Positions 33,617 to 46,055 of a stretch of DNA of 64,000 nucleotides are shown in pieces. The notes below the pieces were generated by a model. That model ran no database searches. It was not told where the DNA came from and was given only the letters and a program-made list of their open reading frames with translations. The position numbers and the translations under genes are program-made. The first letter of the stretch is position 1; each line of letters starts with the position of its first letter. The stretch is from NCBI RefSeq assembly GCF_001625215.2, contig NC_030384.2, forward strand, positions 24,726,527-24,790,526, in the 5' to 3' direction. Source of the DNA: Daucus carota subsp. sativus. Its lineage: Eukaryota; Streptophyta; Magnoliopsida; Apiales; Apiaceae.

Positions 33617-35260
33617 ATTTACACACATTAACAATCATTTTTTAGTTAAATGATGGATTTTTGGATATACAATTTATCAAGAATTCATCAAAAGAATTTT
33701 GATTAATTGTAAAATTTACCTGAATCAGAGTGTAATCAAAACATTTGTAAAATATTTTTTAAAGTTTTGTCCGTGAAGGTAGTTTTCACTTCCGTCAATT
33801 ATATAGTAAAATCACTACTATTAAGTTTTATTAAATAGCTTTTAAACATATACTTTTATATATAATCAAATTAAAAACAATGAATATTATTATAATATCA
33901 ACATCTAAATTTGTCTTAAAAACGAAAAAGTGAACAGTGCAGTGCCTGCAAAAAGAAATGGAGATAAAAATATGTTTATACTTTTAGCGGGCTCCTGAGC
34001 CTTGACAAAAAGACCACGCATGGCTGTGGACTTGTGGGTATGGGTCGTATTGTGTGACTTTAATAAATTATTCGTGATACAGAATTCAAACACAGGCAAA
34101 TTATTTGTCGAAATAATAAAAATCTTCCACGCACTTGTTTGATATTCGAATTCGTTGGTTACCTCTGCAGGCAAAAATACGGATGTATATTAGCCACGGA
34201 AACACCCTTGGAAAATATATATATATTCACAGTTTATTATAAATCATCAAATTTGCAAATCAATCATTAATCGAAAATGAATAATTTTTATAATCGTAAA
34301 ATGTGAACTTATAAAGAAAAATAGTCGCAGTAAGGACAGAACATAGTTTCAAAGATTCATCATGGGGAAATTGTGAACTAGTCGGCTGTAACTATAATTG
34401 ACTGTTAATTAGGATCGATTTGATAACTGATTTTAGTCAATAAAGTAGAAAAGATCAATGTAAAAATTCCTAATGTTCATGATTGTCGAATTTGAAGCAG
34501 AAACCACGTATCTTTGACAAAAGATAAATACTGTATTCTTTTATGCAGTCCCATGGCCAATTTTTAAGCGATACTTCGAAAGTCGTTAGCCATCCAGCAC
34601 CAGGACTCGTGATGTACTCTCTCTCTCGGTAAAGTAGTTTGGAGACGAGGGTTCATTAGTGCCGACGATCGTTTCGTATATTTTTATTTCGTGTATTTTT
34701 ATGTTTCAAGATAAAATTTATATTAGTACGTTGTTGATTTCGTTTACTTAATTTGAACTTGTAGCCGATCTAAAATATTTCGTATATTTTTCATGTACAT
34801 TTTTTGATATTATATATATAAATATTGATATAATTTTAATCAAAAATAATTTTAATATATATTTTCCTGTTAATTGTAATAAATATGTTCACGTACAATT
34901 CTCTACAAATTTGTTAATGTATCTATAATATATATATCTACATATCCATATAAATATATAATTTTTCATATAATTATATATTTGATATATTATAATATAT
35001 ATAATAAAAAATATGTACAAATATTTCGGGTACTTTCATGTATCCAAACTCAAAATCCATACTTAGCATGAAATCTATTTTGTAATTTGATATTCATGTA
35101 CTTTTGAGTTTCGTGTATTAAAAAACAAAATTCATATCATCTTTTTCACAATATTTCATTTCTTGTTAGCCTGTTGCGTATCAAATTGCCGACCCTGATC
35201 TCACCCGGGGCATAAAGCCCGGCTCGGCTCACTTATAGAGCCAAACCCACTCAGAATAAC
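33617..35260. other. AT-rich intergenic region, possible hAT-like remnant
   Basis: No gene is supported. Between about 34655 (TAGTGCCGACGATCG) and 35202 (AATTGCCGACCCTGA), weak inverted repeats and GTGTATTTT/TTCGTATATTT words resemble a degraded hAT-type MITE. No target duplication could be matched. Confidence 0.35.
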
Positions 35261-37253
35261 GGCTCCTTCAAATTTCTAACCACCCTAAACAACTTCTTTA
35301 CAAAACTAACCACCTTTTTTTTCACTTCACAAAACTGACCACCCTAATTCATTCACTCCTCGGGCGAACATAAAATTAAAGGGCTTTATATGTTCGCCCC
35401 TTCCTCGGGCGAACATCACAAAAAAATATATATATGTTCGCCCTTCCCTCGGGCGAACATACAAGGACTCTAAACTCCTCATACAAGGACCTGCACCACC
35501 TGCAGCTGTGTCGGAGTTTGAGTCTCCAAAGTTGTATATATGGCTGGTATTTTACAGTCTTGAGAATCTGTAGCCGCACCCTTCACTTGCAAAATTAATA
35601 TAAATGCATACAAAATTCTGAGGAACAACATTTTGTTGAGGGAGCACACATGCTTTTGCCATTTATATATTGTATCCACATCTATCAAAACCTTGTTTAA
35701 CCGGTGTTACAAAAATGGGGAATCGGACCAAATCGGTTGAGCTACCGATTCAGGGATTAATCGGAAATCGGGGATTAATCGAAAGGATTAATCGGTGTGA
35801 AAATCGGATTTATTTTAATATAAAAATATTATTTAATATTTAGTTATTATTATATTAGCTATTTAGTAACTAATATATTTGCTATATTCATAAACTTTAT
35901 AATTACTCATATTTAAAGTAATATGGTATTTTAATTCTAATAATTTATCACATATACTTCGATTAAGAAATATATATAAGGATTAATCGGATTTCAAAAA
36001 TCAGATCGGTGGCCAACCTTGCAGGGGATTAATCGGTGTGGAAAAATTTAATTTATAAATAATAAATTAAAATTTTCAATTAAATAAAATTTGAAAAAAA
36101 ATTCATTTTTTTTTTAAAATACTAGCTTATAGCCCGTGCAAGGCACGAGAGCTTTTTAATTATTTAGAAATTTTTTAAATATATTTTAAATGGTGTGGAA
36201 AAATTTAATTTATAAATAATAAATTAAAATTTTCAATTAAATAAAATTTGAAAAAAAATTTCAATTTTTTTTAAAATACTAGCTTATAGCCCGTGCAAGG
36301 CACGAGAGCTAAATTTTTTAAATTTTTAAAATATATTTAAAAAATTTCTAAATAATTAAAAAGCTCTCGTGCCTTGCACGGGCTATAAGCTAGTATTTTA
36401 AAAAAAATTGAATTTTTTTTCAAATTTTATTTAATTAAAAATTTTAATTTATTATTTATAAATTAAATTTTTCCACACCGATTAATCCCCTGCAAGGTTG
36501 GCCACCGATCCGATTTTTGAAATCCGATTAATCCTTATATATATTTCTTAATCGAAGTATATGTGATAAATTATTAGAATTAAAATACCATATTACTTTA
36601 AATATGAGTAATTATAAAGTTTATGAATATAGCAAATATATTAGTTACTAAATAGCTAATATAATAATAACTAAATATTAAATAATATTTTTATATTAAA
36701 ATAAATCCGATTTTCACACCGATTAATCCTTTCGATTAATCCCCGATTTCCGATTAATCCCTGAATCGGTAGCTCAACCGATTTGGTCCGATTCCCCATT
36801 TTTGTAACACCGGTTAAACAAGGTTTTGATAGATGTGGATACAATATATAAATGGCAAAAGCATGTGTGCTCCCTCAACAAAATGTTGTTCCTCAGAATT
36901 TTGTATGCATTTATATTAATTTTGCAAGTGAAGGGTGCGGCTACAGATTCTCAAGACTGTAAAATACCAGCCATATATACAACTTTGGAGACTCAAACTC
37001 CGACACAGCTGCAGGTGGTGCAGGTCCTTGTATGAGGAGTTTAGAGTCCTTGTATGTTCGCCCGAGGGAAGGGCGAACATATATATATTTTTTTGTGATG
37101 TTCGCCCGAGGAAGGGGCGAACATATAAAGCCCTTTAATTTTATGTTCGCCCGAGGAGTGAATGAATTAGGGTGGTCAGTTTTGTGAAGTGAAAAAAAGG
37201 GTGGTTAGTTTTGTAAAGAAGTTGTTTAGAGTGGTTAGAAATTTGAAGGAGCC
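35261..37253. mobile_element. Giant palindromic MULE-like foldback element
   Basis: This is a 1993 bp inverted repeat. The left arm (about 35261-36190) and right arm (about 36328-37253) are near identical over about 0.93 kb, separated by about 137 bp. Its ends are GGCTCCTTCAAATTTC and the complement. It is flanked by a perfect 9 bp duplication, CAGAATAAC, at 35252-35260 and 37254-37262, which suggests a Mutator-type transposase. Each arm carries three TTCGCCC/GGGCGAA palindromes near its end, a GGATTAATCGG-rich nested repeat, and a TATAGCCCGTGCAAGGCACG block. The same 67- and 69-codon frames appear on both strands for this reason. A transcript through it would fold into a nearly perfect hairpin. 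Confidence 0.93.
36191..36327. repeat. Palindrome spacer: third copy of an arm segment
   Basis: The spacer repeats, in direct orientation, the left-arm text from about 36033 to 36160 (GGTGTGGAAAAATTTAATTT to GCAAGGCACGAGAGCT), then diverges. This suggests the palindrome was built by a copying error rather than by simple end pairing. Confidence 0.8.
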
Positions 37254-37860
37254 CAGAATAACCTCCTCTGTTTCGCAATTTTATACCCATGATTTCTGTT
37301 TCTTGTAAATGATTGCGGCATGGAAAGAGAGTGGGAACAGGGGGTCCTCTGTCATGATTTAGAAAATAATTAGGTCTTCCTCCTGAGGTAATCCATTTGA
37401 ATATAAATCATACAGAAGGACTACTCCGCTGCTAATATATTCAAGTAGTCAACAGGTTCCCTCAGTCAAACTAGGATTTTTCACGCAGACACAAGAAACA
37501 AAATCCATGTTTCTCTCGCTCATAACCCCTTAAAATCAACAATCTATACATAAACATGGGAAGTAATGAACTTAAGTCAAACTTTCCACGATTTACGTAA
37601 ATACCCTCATGTTTTTCGAATACGATTAATGCCAAAATAGAAGTAAAGATATTAAAACGGGTACTCACTTCTTTCTTGTGAGATTAACTCGGGATTCTAG
37701 AAAAGGAGCATATAACTCATGATTCGCCGCTTTCGTTACTAAAACACTTTTTTCCAATGTTCTTGCTGATATTTAGATCTTGAAAATAATTTTTTTAATA
37801 GTTTAATCAATTTAGAAAATTGGATTGATATAATTAAAGTCTTAAATCTATTAAATTCTG
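37254..37860. other. Intergenic region
   Basis: No supported gene. One short minus-strand frame at 37471-37668 has no recognisable features. Confidence 0.45.
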
Positions 37861-37868
37861 GTTTAGAT

Positions 37869-38592
37869 TAGGGGTGAGCATTCGGTTCGGGTATCCATAT
37901 ATCGAATAGATATATCCGAAATATTTTGGTTCGGATATCGAACCGATAAAATATAATTCGGTATATGAAATGTTTTTAGATAATTTCGGAATTTCGGTTT
38001 TTTAAAACGGACTTTTGGATTTATCCGAATTAATCAAAAAATCCAAAATTTTGTAAAAAATATCTTTTATACTATTCTCATCTACTAATTTATATGGTTA
38101 TGTTGTTACTTATCCTTTAGGTTTTCTTGAAACATAATAAACAATGTCAAATTTCAAACATTATCTAGGTGTATGTTTATCATTTGGTTGTTTCTAATAA
38201 GCTATGATTTATCAATTTATTTCACTAAGATAAATTATGGTTTGCACTTTGTTTTATTTAAATAAATGGTGCCTTATGTTCCTGTAGTTTGACTAGTTAA
38301 TATGGTCTAGAATGAATATTATAATTTCATTTTAAGAATTTCATTTTCTTTTTAATTTTGTTATACACATGCAGTTTGTGTTATATGCACAATTAAGATT
38401 GTGTTATATGATACTTTTTGTTATTTGGTTTTTTGGAAAGTTTGGAATCCGATCCAGATTAATATTAATGGTTTGGTTTCCATCCGAAATTAATTCGGTT
38501 CGGTATTTGGAAATGAAATTTCATATTTTTGGAAATTTGGATATCCAAAATAATTTCGGTTCGGTAACCAAATTTCCGAATACTCACCCCTA
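37869..38592. mobile_element. hAT-type non-autonomous element
   Basis: A 724 bp element with termini TAGGGGTGAGCATTCGG and, from the other strand, TAGGGGTGAGTATTCGG. It is flanked by a perfect 8 bp duplication, GTTTAGAT, at 37861-37868 and 38593-38600. Subterminal CGGTTCGG and ATATCCGAA repeats are on both sides. No transposase. The truncated relative at 2547 shares this terminus. Confidence 0.96.
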
Positions 38593-38674
38593 GTTTAGAT
38601 AGCAGATCCAGTCATCCAAGGACATGCATGCTGCGTGGTGTATATTGTGCGTATAATCCATACGGCCAAACTAA

Positions 38675-39067
38675 GAGCATCTCCAACCATACAAAGCCCT
38701 TGGCTAAAAAATGAGTTGACATTCCAAAATAAAAAATATAACCAACGTCCTGAAAAAATAGCACTCCAACCACACTAATCTATTGTCTATAATTTTAGCC
38801 AACCTCCTATGGATGGCTATATTTGTCGAACCTCTACAGGTCTGTAAGAAATCTGTAGGAAGATTACACATCATTTATTACTGTATTAAACTGATATATT
38901 CTATTTTAACAATCTAAAATATTAATAACATACTATTTTTAAATTATAGCCAACCAGTATAGCCAATACCATTGAAGCAAAATGTGTTACATGTTCAGCA
39001 AATTTTACATAATGTCTTACAGGTCCAATTTAGCCAACGATTATAGCCAACACCGTTGGAGATGCTC
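38675..39067. mobile_element. Tourist-like (PIF/Harbinger) MITE
   Basis: A 393 bp element with termini GAGCATCTCCAACCAT and, reverse-complemented, GAGCATCTCCAACGGTG. It has a TAA target duplication at 38672-38674 and 39068-39070. The interior has repeated TATAGCCAAC text. It lies about 0.6 kb upstream of the HAT14-like gene, so it could influence that promoter. Confidence 0.92.
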
Positions 39068-39594
39068 TAATGATTCTATTCCGTTGTCAAATTAAGAGAA
39101 TATGACTGACGTATAATTTAATGTGATTTATGCGATAAATTTGAGAATTTAAAATAATTATTTAGATTATTTTGATATATCAATAATTTATGAGTTATTA
39201 AAAATATAATAATAAATAACGTTAAAATAGTTTATAAATAACTTATATTTTACAACTAATTTTTTAAAAAAATCTAAAAAATTAATTCACAGGAAAAAAT
39301 ACCTCAAATTAACTTTCAGTTTTAAGTTAATTTCTGACCTATTTCTAACATTAAAACGAATTTCAACTTATTAAACAAACAAATATTTTTAGTTTAAAGT
39401 CGAAAATGACTTAAAATCCGGATTTTAAACCCATACAAACGTGCTCTCGATTAAAAATATTAAAATGAAAATTATAGTAAAAATTTGTGACAAATATTAC
39501 ATAGGATCCAGGTCATACATACATACACCCATGTATGCAAATCTATGAGTAAAGATATAAATGCTATCAGACGAGAGAGTGTATATAGATTCTC

Positions 39595-39600
39595 TATAAA
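39595..39600 (+). promoter_or_regulatory. Probable TATA box of the HAT14-like gene
   Basis: TATAAA lies about 100 bp before the start codon, followed by a CT-rich leader (TCTCTCTTTTCC...). Confidence 0.5.
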
Positions 39601-39698
39601 GTCTCTCTTTTCCCCAGTGCTTTCACTCCTAATTAAATCCTCAAACACCCTTTTACTCCTTTTCCTTTCTTTCTACCACCCTCTCTTTTACATGAAAA

Positions 39699-40945
39699 AT
39701 GGAACTCGGCTTGAGCCTAGGAGATTCTTCTTCATCAAAAACATTTCTAGATGCAGCACAAAAAAATTCATCCAAGCCTCCTGATCTTGGCTTTCATATG
39801 GGCTTGACTCTCCACTCAAAATCTACTAGCGATGGTGATGATGAGGATGATTATGTAGATATTGATGATCGATCTTCTCAAGAAAATGTTAAAGATAAAT
39901 CATCAGCTCTTCATCTCCTTTCTCTCGCTCCCCTCCGCTTCGCAAATCAATCCGATAACGGTATTTATTTAATCTCGATTAATTAATAATTATTCGAGTG
40001 CACCGAAAAAAATTAAATATGTTGTTTTTGTGGTTTATGGTAATTGTTTATTATGTTAATATTTTTATTTTTTGTGGGGTTTGTGAAGGGAGTTCGGAGG
40101 GAGGTTCATCGGGAAACGTGAGGGTGGCTAGGGGGTTTGACGTCAACAGGATGGTGGCGGCTGAGGAGGCAACGTCGTCGTTTTGTATGGATTTAGCGAA
40201 ATACAGAGGTGGGAATAAGAGGAGCTTAGAGGATGGGAGAAACGACGGCGTAGAAGGGGAAAGAGGGTCGAACTCGAGAGCGAGTGATGATGATGAAAAT
40301 GGACTTGCTAGAAAGAAACTTAGGCTTTCTAAAGAACAGTCTGCTTTTCTTGAAGAGAGCTTTAAAGAACACAATACCCTTAATCCTGTAAGCAAGTGTG
40401 TGTTATTTAGGTGCATGTGACTTGTTTATGTTATGTTCTTATTGTTTAGTGTTCGATGAAGCAGAAACAAAAGCATGGCCTTGCCAAACAACTCAATCTT
40501 AGGCCTCGTCAAGTTGAGGTTTGGTTTCAGAATCGAAGGGCTAGGTGAGTCTCTCTTCCTCTCTCGGTTGATGGAAAAAAATGTTAAGATTTTTTTTTTG
40601 CTAATTGTATTTTGTGATTAATTTTGTAGGACAAAGTTGAAGCAAACGGAAGTAGATTGTGAGTACTTAAAGAAATGTTGTGAAACGCTAACAGAAGAAA
40701 ACAGGAAACTGCACAAAGAGCTTCAAGAGCTAAGAGCACTCAAATCATCAACTCCGTTTTACATGCAATCTCCGGCGACAACACTTACTATGTGCCCATC
40801 TTGTGAGCGTGTTGCCACCGCTACTCCGCCTTCAACCACCGCAGCTAAGACTGCAGGCACCACCTCCACAAGTACTCCTTCACCTTTTCCGCTATCAAGA
40901 TCCAAGTTTTTCCCGTTTTCTCATACACCCACAAAAGCCTCGTGA
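39699..40945 (+). CDS. HAT14: HD-Zip class II transcription factor, HAT14-like
   Basis: Four exons fit: 39699-39960, 40089-40387, 40465-40544 and 40630-40945, giving 318 residues. All junctions are GT-AG and keep the frame. The N-terminus MELGLSLGD holds an LxLxL EAR-type repression motif. The homeodomain spans about 162-218, with recognition helix WFQNRRAR at 207-214. The leucine zipper follows to about 254, and the class II redox motif CPSCE lies at 269-273. The zipper-to-CPSCE region ([39 protein letters not shown]) is closest to Arabidopsis HAT14. HD-Zip II proteins dimerise, bind CAATNATTG sites and mostly repress, often in shade and auxin responses. Exon 3 starts at AAACAAAAG (40465), because that restores the canonical LNPKQK. 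Confidence 0.95.
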
Positions 40946-41209
40946 AGATCAAGACATGAAAAATAAATTGCTGATTACAAAAAGTGTTATTATCTATGGG
41001 GTTTTGTGTAAATATGGTGGAAAGCTTTGTTTTTTGTCTAAATTAGAAGTGGTTTGTTAAGGGCTTGTTTGGTTAAAGAGTGGTTTTTAAGCTCTCTTTG
41101 TGAGGTGTGCTTTGGTGGATAGGAGGTAGAAACATAGAAAAAAGAGGAGAAGATTGGTGTTCCTTATCTTCCTTTATTTTGCTGGGAAGTAAAGTTGGAA
41201 TTATCTTAA

Positions 41210-41277
41210 CCAAATATATTAATGCAATGTTTTACTATTATATCCAAATATATTAATGCAATGTTTTACTATTTGAT
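41210..41277. repeat. 34 bp tandem duplication
   Basis: CCAAATATATTAATGCAATG and the following TTTTACTATT occur at 41210 and again at 41244, in the 3' flank of the HAT14-like gene. Confidence 0.88.
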
Positions 41278-42177
41278 ATAATCCTAATTCTCGTTACAAG
41301 CACAAATATATATATGTTAAATGTGTCATGGCTCGAATCAATTTCAATTTTGTGTTTAGTTATTCTCCTTTAAAAAATTTACACTACTAGGCATGACACT
41401 AAAAATGTCACTTTTGCGAAGTTGCAAGCTTCACTCAAAAATTAATGTTGGTGCTGTTATTACAGGATACCTTCCTTCTCTTTTGATCAACTATTTTGAT
41501 TATATTTTAACTGAAATTTAGATTTATTATATAATTGAAAAATTATAAAAGTTATATCATTAGAAAGTATTATTTCCCTATTTTAATATAAATTTTTGAA
41601 TTTTAAAAATAATAAATAAACAATTCATAATATTTAATGAAAATTTGATCAATTTTTTTTTTTGCAATACAAACTTATATATCTTACAAACTAAGTATCT
41701 GTTCTATAATAATTTTCGGGATGAGCCAAAGTCGAATCCAGATGTTCTGGGACAACGGAAGATAAACTTACTGGATCATTCAATCGTGCTAAAAAAATTG
41801 ATCAATTTAATTTGTCGAAAAATAAGATGAAAGTAAGGGATATGGAGTGATTCGATGATTTAGTAAAGCGAGAAAGTCGAGGCATGTCTGGGGTTGCTTT
41901 AAAGAACGGGGAGACTTTGGACTCTTTTCATAAGTATCTTTAATGATTTCATTCAAACAAACATTGATGAGAGGCGTGGGTTTTGTGTCTTCTTCATGTC
42001 TCGACGAAAAGTGTGACATTACATTAAGGGACAATATCATAGTGCTCTATATACCGTGGGCTCACATATCTGCTAAATATCATGGATATGGTTAATGTTT
42101 TAGTATTATGTTTATTGAATAATTAACGTGTAAAATATTATAATCATTTTAATTTTTATGACTACGAGTATTATTTA
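41278..42177. other. Intergenic region
   Basis: No gene supported. Two short overlapping frames on opposite strands at 41645-42040 show no domain. Confidence 0.45.
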
Positions 42178-42481
42178 CTCCTTCCGTCCCCCTCAATTGT
42201 TTACATTGGAGGGGGACACGGAGATCAAGACAATGTATAAAAAATGAGTAAAATTAGATGAAAAGTGGGTAAAGTGGTGGGACCTATCAATATTTTATAA
42301 TAGATTTGAGATAGTGGAGGAAAGTAGTGGGTGTAATAGTAGTTTTTATTGTTAAATATGAGATAATAAAGGAAGATAGTGGGTGTAATGATGGGAAAAA
42401 TTTACTATTTATAGTAACGTAAAGAAATGAGAGGGACATCCCAAAATAGTAACTGTAAAGAAATGAGAGGGACAGAGGGAG
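42178..42481. mobile_element. Stowaway-like MITE
   Basis: Starts CTCCTTCCGTCCCCCTCAAT, ends GAGAGGGACAGAGGGAG, flanked by TA. It is the same family as 28381-28690 in reverse orientation, with the doubled AAAGAAATGAGAGGGACA phrase at its right end. Confidence 0.92.
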
Positions 42482-43309
42482 TAATACATTTAGTGAATAA
42501 ATCTAATACATCTAGTGAATAAATTAGACTGTATTTATATTATAATTATCATTTATCAAGATAAAATATATTATTATACAAATAAAAATCAGAATTAATT
42601 TAGAATTTGTGGGAGGTTTTATGATAAATGGAATCATAGCTCCGAAAATAGCTCAGCATATTAGAGTATGATATCTGTGGTGGTGGTACACAAAGATACT
42701 GTTGTATTAATTGATGATGGATGAATTGTGTCTGTGAAAGTAGGTGCTGTTCTCGGACCACTAATTATGAGTACACACGAGCCAAGTACAAGACTCATTA
42801 TTGGATTGTGTTGGCACGTGACTTATCACGAGACTTCTTTCTTGGTGGTTGGCATATAGCGTGAATGCGTGATGTTGTGATAAACATGCTCGGGCGCTTC
42901 AAACGAATTCAATATTTTAATCAAATTTAGGGGAACTCGAGTGAGCTACATACAAACAAATTTTTGTCATATTTTGAAATTATTCTTAATCTAATTTTAA
43001 TTAATTATATAAATAATAACATAATCATCGGGATACAATTCAAATCCGTCATCTTATATAATTTATATATATACTTACTTTTAGACATGTAAAATAGAAA
43101 CTTTCACATATAAATTTCATAATTTTTTAATTTAGTTATGAATTTAAATTTTAAAGTTTTAGGTCAAATACAAATTATAAGATAAGTAGTTTATACAAAT
43201 AAATTTATTGAATATATAAAAGTCCATCAATATTATAAAGATGCCACATATCCCGAACGGAGGGTGTAATCTTTCTTGGATATTAAAAGTGTACATCAAA
43301 GAGGCTCCT
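42482..43309. other. Intergenic region
   Basis: No gene supported. CCCGAACGGAGGGTGTAA near 43253 may be the right end of a decayed Stowaway-type MITE. Confidence 0.4.
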
Positions 43310-43775
43310 CCCTCAAAATCTTAAGTTTCTCACTCATCTTGAAGTAGTGGCCGTCTCTTTTACTTTCATCGGTTAAAAGTCTTAATCTTGTCTTCTTTTA
43401 TTATTATTAGTTAATCTTTTGTTTTCTTCAGTAAGTTCCCAATTTATTTGAGTTTCGTTTGGTCTCCTCTTCTGTGAGAGTTTGGTTTTTGTTTGGATTT
43501 TGTGTGTTCATCATATCCGGGATTACGTATTTGTGGGGTTTTTATGGTGCTGATTCAGTGATAGAAGTTTGTACGGTGATGCATTTATGATCGATTGCAC
43601 AAAACAATATTGAGAGTCTTACAACATGTACATATCTTTTTAAAAAATCGCTTGGTTGTCTACCGAAGAAGGAAAGATTCAACGACGATACGATTATGCA
43701 TTTGTTCAATTTCGCTTACATGTGTAGATGCTGTGTGGCTTTTCAGTTATATATTTGTACTTGTTAAAGGAAGTG
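43310..43775 (+). repeat. Dispersed retroposon-like repeat, copy 2
   Basis: Colinear with 14360-14870 in the same orientation, with shared AAGTTCCCAATTTATTTG, TGATTCAG and AAATCGCTTGGTTG landmarks. It is more degraded than copy 1. Confidence 0.5.
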
Positions 43776-43917
43776 CAAACAAGTACACTGATGTAAAAAG
43801 ATACTCAACACCTCAAATTCTTCTACAGTTTTCTATTATTTTGATACGTATTTTAAAATTTTAATGAAATTTAATTTTATAATTTATTTTTAAATTTTCA
43901 ATTTTTAATAAATAATA

Positions 43918-44198
43918 CTCCTTCCGTCCCTCTCATTTCTTATCAAATTGGTTAGGCACGGAGGTTAAGAAATATGTATAAAATAGTGGAAAAGAGGAAG
44001 AAAAGTGGGTGAAGTGGTGGGATCCATTGATTTTTAATGTATAAATAGAAGATAGTGGAGTAAAAGTAGTGTGAAAAGGAAAGAAAAGTGAAGAAGTGGT
44101 GAGACCCATTAACTATTTTGGGTAAGTTTTGAAATGTAAAGAATTGGATGGGACACCCGAAAAAGGAAAGTGTAAAGAAATGGGAGGGACGGATGGAG
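43918..44198. mobile_element. Stowaway-like MITE
   Basis: Left CTCCTTCCGTCCCTCTCATT, right AATGGGAGGGACGGATGGAG read as GAAATGGGAGGGACGGATGG then AG, flanked by TA. The body shares GGCACGGAGGTTAAGAAAT with 23777-24058. Confidence 0.9.
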
Positions 44199-44715
44199 TA
44201 TGATATTAAATTTTTATTAAAAAAGAAAATTACACTGATTTGTATAATTATATCTTATAAGAATTTCAAAGTATATATTAAAAGCAACTCCAACCACTAA
44301 AAATCTCTAATAATTATGTGTTTGAAAATATCACACTGCAACCATAATCTTCATGTGTTTATAATCATAAGCAAACTTGTATGAATAATTATATTTATCG
44401 TGCCTGTAAAATATTTTTATGAAAATTACACATAATTATTATAGTCTTACAAATTCAATTTGATAACCATTATGGAACGTCATATCTCAAAGGATGATAG
44501 CAAGATTATATAATATTTATAGAACGTCAAATATTACTTTCGGTTTAAGATAGGATTCTCACTCAGTCACCCCTTTTAATTTATTCAACTCTGGTCCTTT
44601 TTCTCTCATTACGTTAAAGATAGTTGTCGTATATGCTGCAGCAATAGTAAAATTGAAAGATATGATACAAATTGAAGATGGCTAGAGATTACTTCCGACC
44701 AGGTATAAATGTATA

Positions 44716-44874
44716 CTCCCTCGTACCAATAAATTTTCTCTGAATAAGAGTTTGATATTTAAATTTTTGTTCAAGAAAATAAATTTAAAAAATATTATAT
44801 ATAATTATATTTTATATGAGTCTCCAAATACGTGCAACAATTAAGTGAACTTATATGTCTAAAAACAGAGAGAG
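44716..44874. mobile_element. Short Stowaway-like MITE
   Basis: Left CTCCCTCGTACCAATAAATT, right AAAACAGAGAGAG, flanked by TA. The interior (AAGAGTTTGATATTTAAATT, AAATACGTGCAA) resembles 59380-59603. The inverted repeats are weak, so this is moderately sure. Confidence 0.6.
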
Positions 44875-45015
44875 TACTTACCAACAAAGATTCGTGAGTG
44901 CTTTATCATTGTAAATTGACAATAACTATAATGGAAGTCAACATTTCACATCCATGATCTTTTTGGATAAATTGCTACTGGTATGTCACAGGATTACTGT
45001 GACATTTTGCAACAC

Positions 45016-45714
45016 TAGGGATGATAGTTTTACCCGACCTGTTCCGACCCAATTGAATTTATCCGAACTCGATTTTTTTGAATTTGTATCTTATTTTTAT
45101 ATTCGAAAAAGTTTGGATCTGGATCTCAGGTATTCCGAACTGAGATCCGACCCGAAATCCGGTTCAAACTTGATCTAAACCCGAAACCCGAAAAAACCTG
45201 ATACAAAATATTAATGTGTGTGTGTCTTAAATGTATAGTGTGTGTGTGTATATATATATTATGAATTATTAGTTATGTATATTAACATTTTACTTAATTT
45301 TATATGCGTGATATATGATTTACATTTATATCACCAATATTTTATTTTTCTTAATTATTGTGCATTAAATAATCAAATTATATTGAAAATATAAACGATT
45401 AATTGAATGATTGTAAACAATTAAATTAACATATTTAATGTATTTACTGTACTAAATGAAACATGTGAACAAATTAAAAAAAAATAATCATCACATATTT
45501 GATAGGTATATGATTTTTAGTTTCTATTAGTTTTTCTTTAAGTATTCGAATTAAACCCCAATTAGACTTGAACCCAAACCGAAACCCGAAAAAACCCGAC
45601 GGATCGGATTTAGATCTTCATTTTAGATACCCGGACCCGGACGCGAACCGACCCAAAATATAATGGATCGGGTCTGGATCTCAAGAAACCCCACCCGACC
45701 TGTTGCCATCCCTA
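45016..45714. mobile_element. hAT-type non-autonomous element
   Basis: The left terminus is TAGGGATGATAGTTTTACCC. The right, reverse-complemented, is TAGGGATGGCAACAGGTCGG. Subterminal regions on both sides are dense in CCCGA/TCGGG and GATCCGG words. The flanking 8-mers TGCAACAC and TGCCGCAG match at only 5 of 8, so the insertion is old. No coding capacity. Confidence 0.82.
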
Positions 45715-46055
45715 TGCCGCAGCCCGGATTAAGCGAGGCTAATTCGTTCCGGAAAATGTTAGGTTTTCTAAAAAATTGTTCCTTTTTTTTCTTCGAATAA
45801 TATGTCCAAGTCTGTTTGCCTGCATGCACTCAAATAATAATAGGACTCTCTTGTATATACATCAATCATCCAATCATAAGTTTCCACTTGTCTCTACATC
45901 TTTTGATAAAAAATTTGGAAAGAATTTTTATTTTCCACTTTGTCTCCCACATCATTTGGTAAAGAAATTTAGGAAGAATTTTTGAAGCACATAAATTTAC
46001 CCATTCATTTCAGGGTCTCGCTAGCTGAAAGAATAGGCCAATTGCCATATCGGTT

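Noticed and set aside
35376..37138. Two pairs of identical 67- and 69-codon proteins on opposite strands
   Set aside because: The identity is explained by the palindrome. No domain, start context or conservation supports coding.
44280..44470. A third Tourist-like MITE beginning AGCAACTCCAACC
   Set aside because: No matching right end or TAA duplication was found, so at most it is one degraded end.
24080..44874. Repeated CTCCCTCCGTCCC segments as a CRISPR-like or regulatory array
   Set aside because: They are paired inverted ends of individual Stowaway-like MITEs flanked by TA, not regularly spaced direct repeats.
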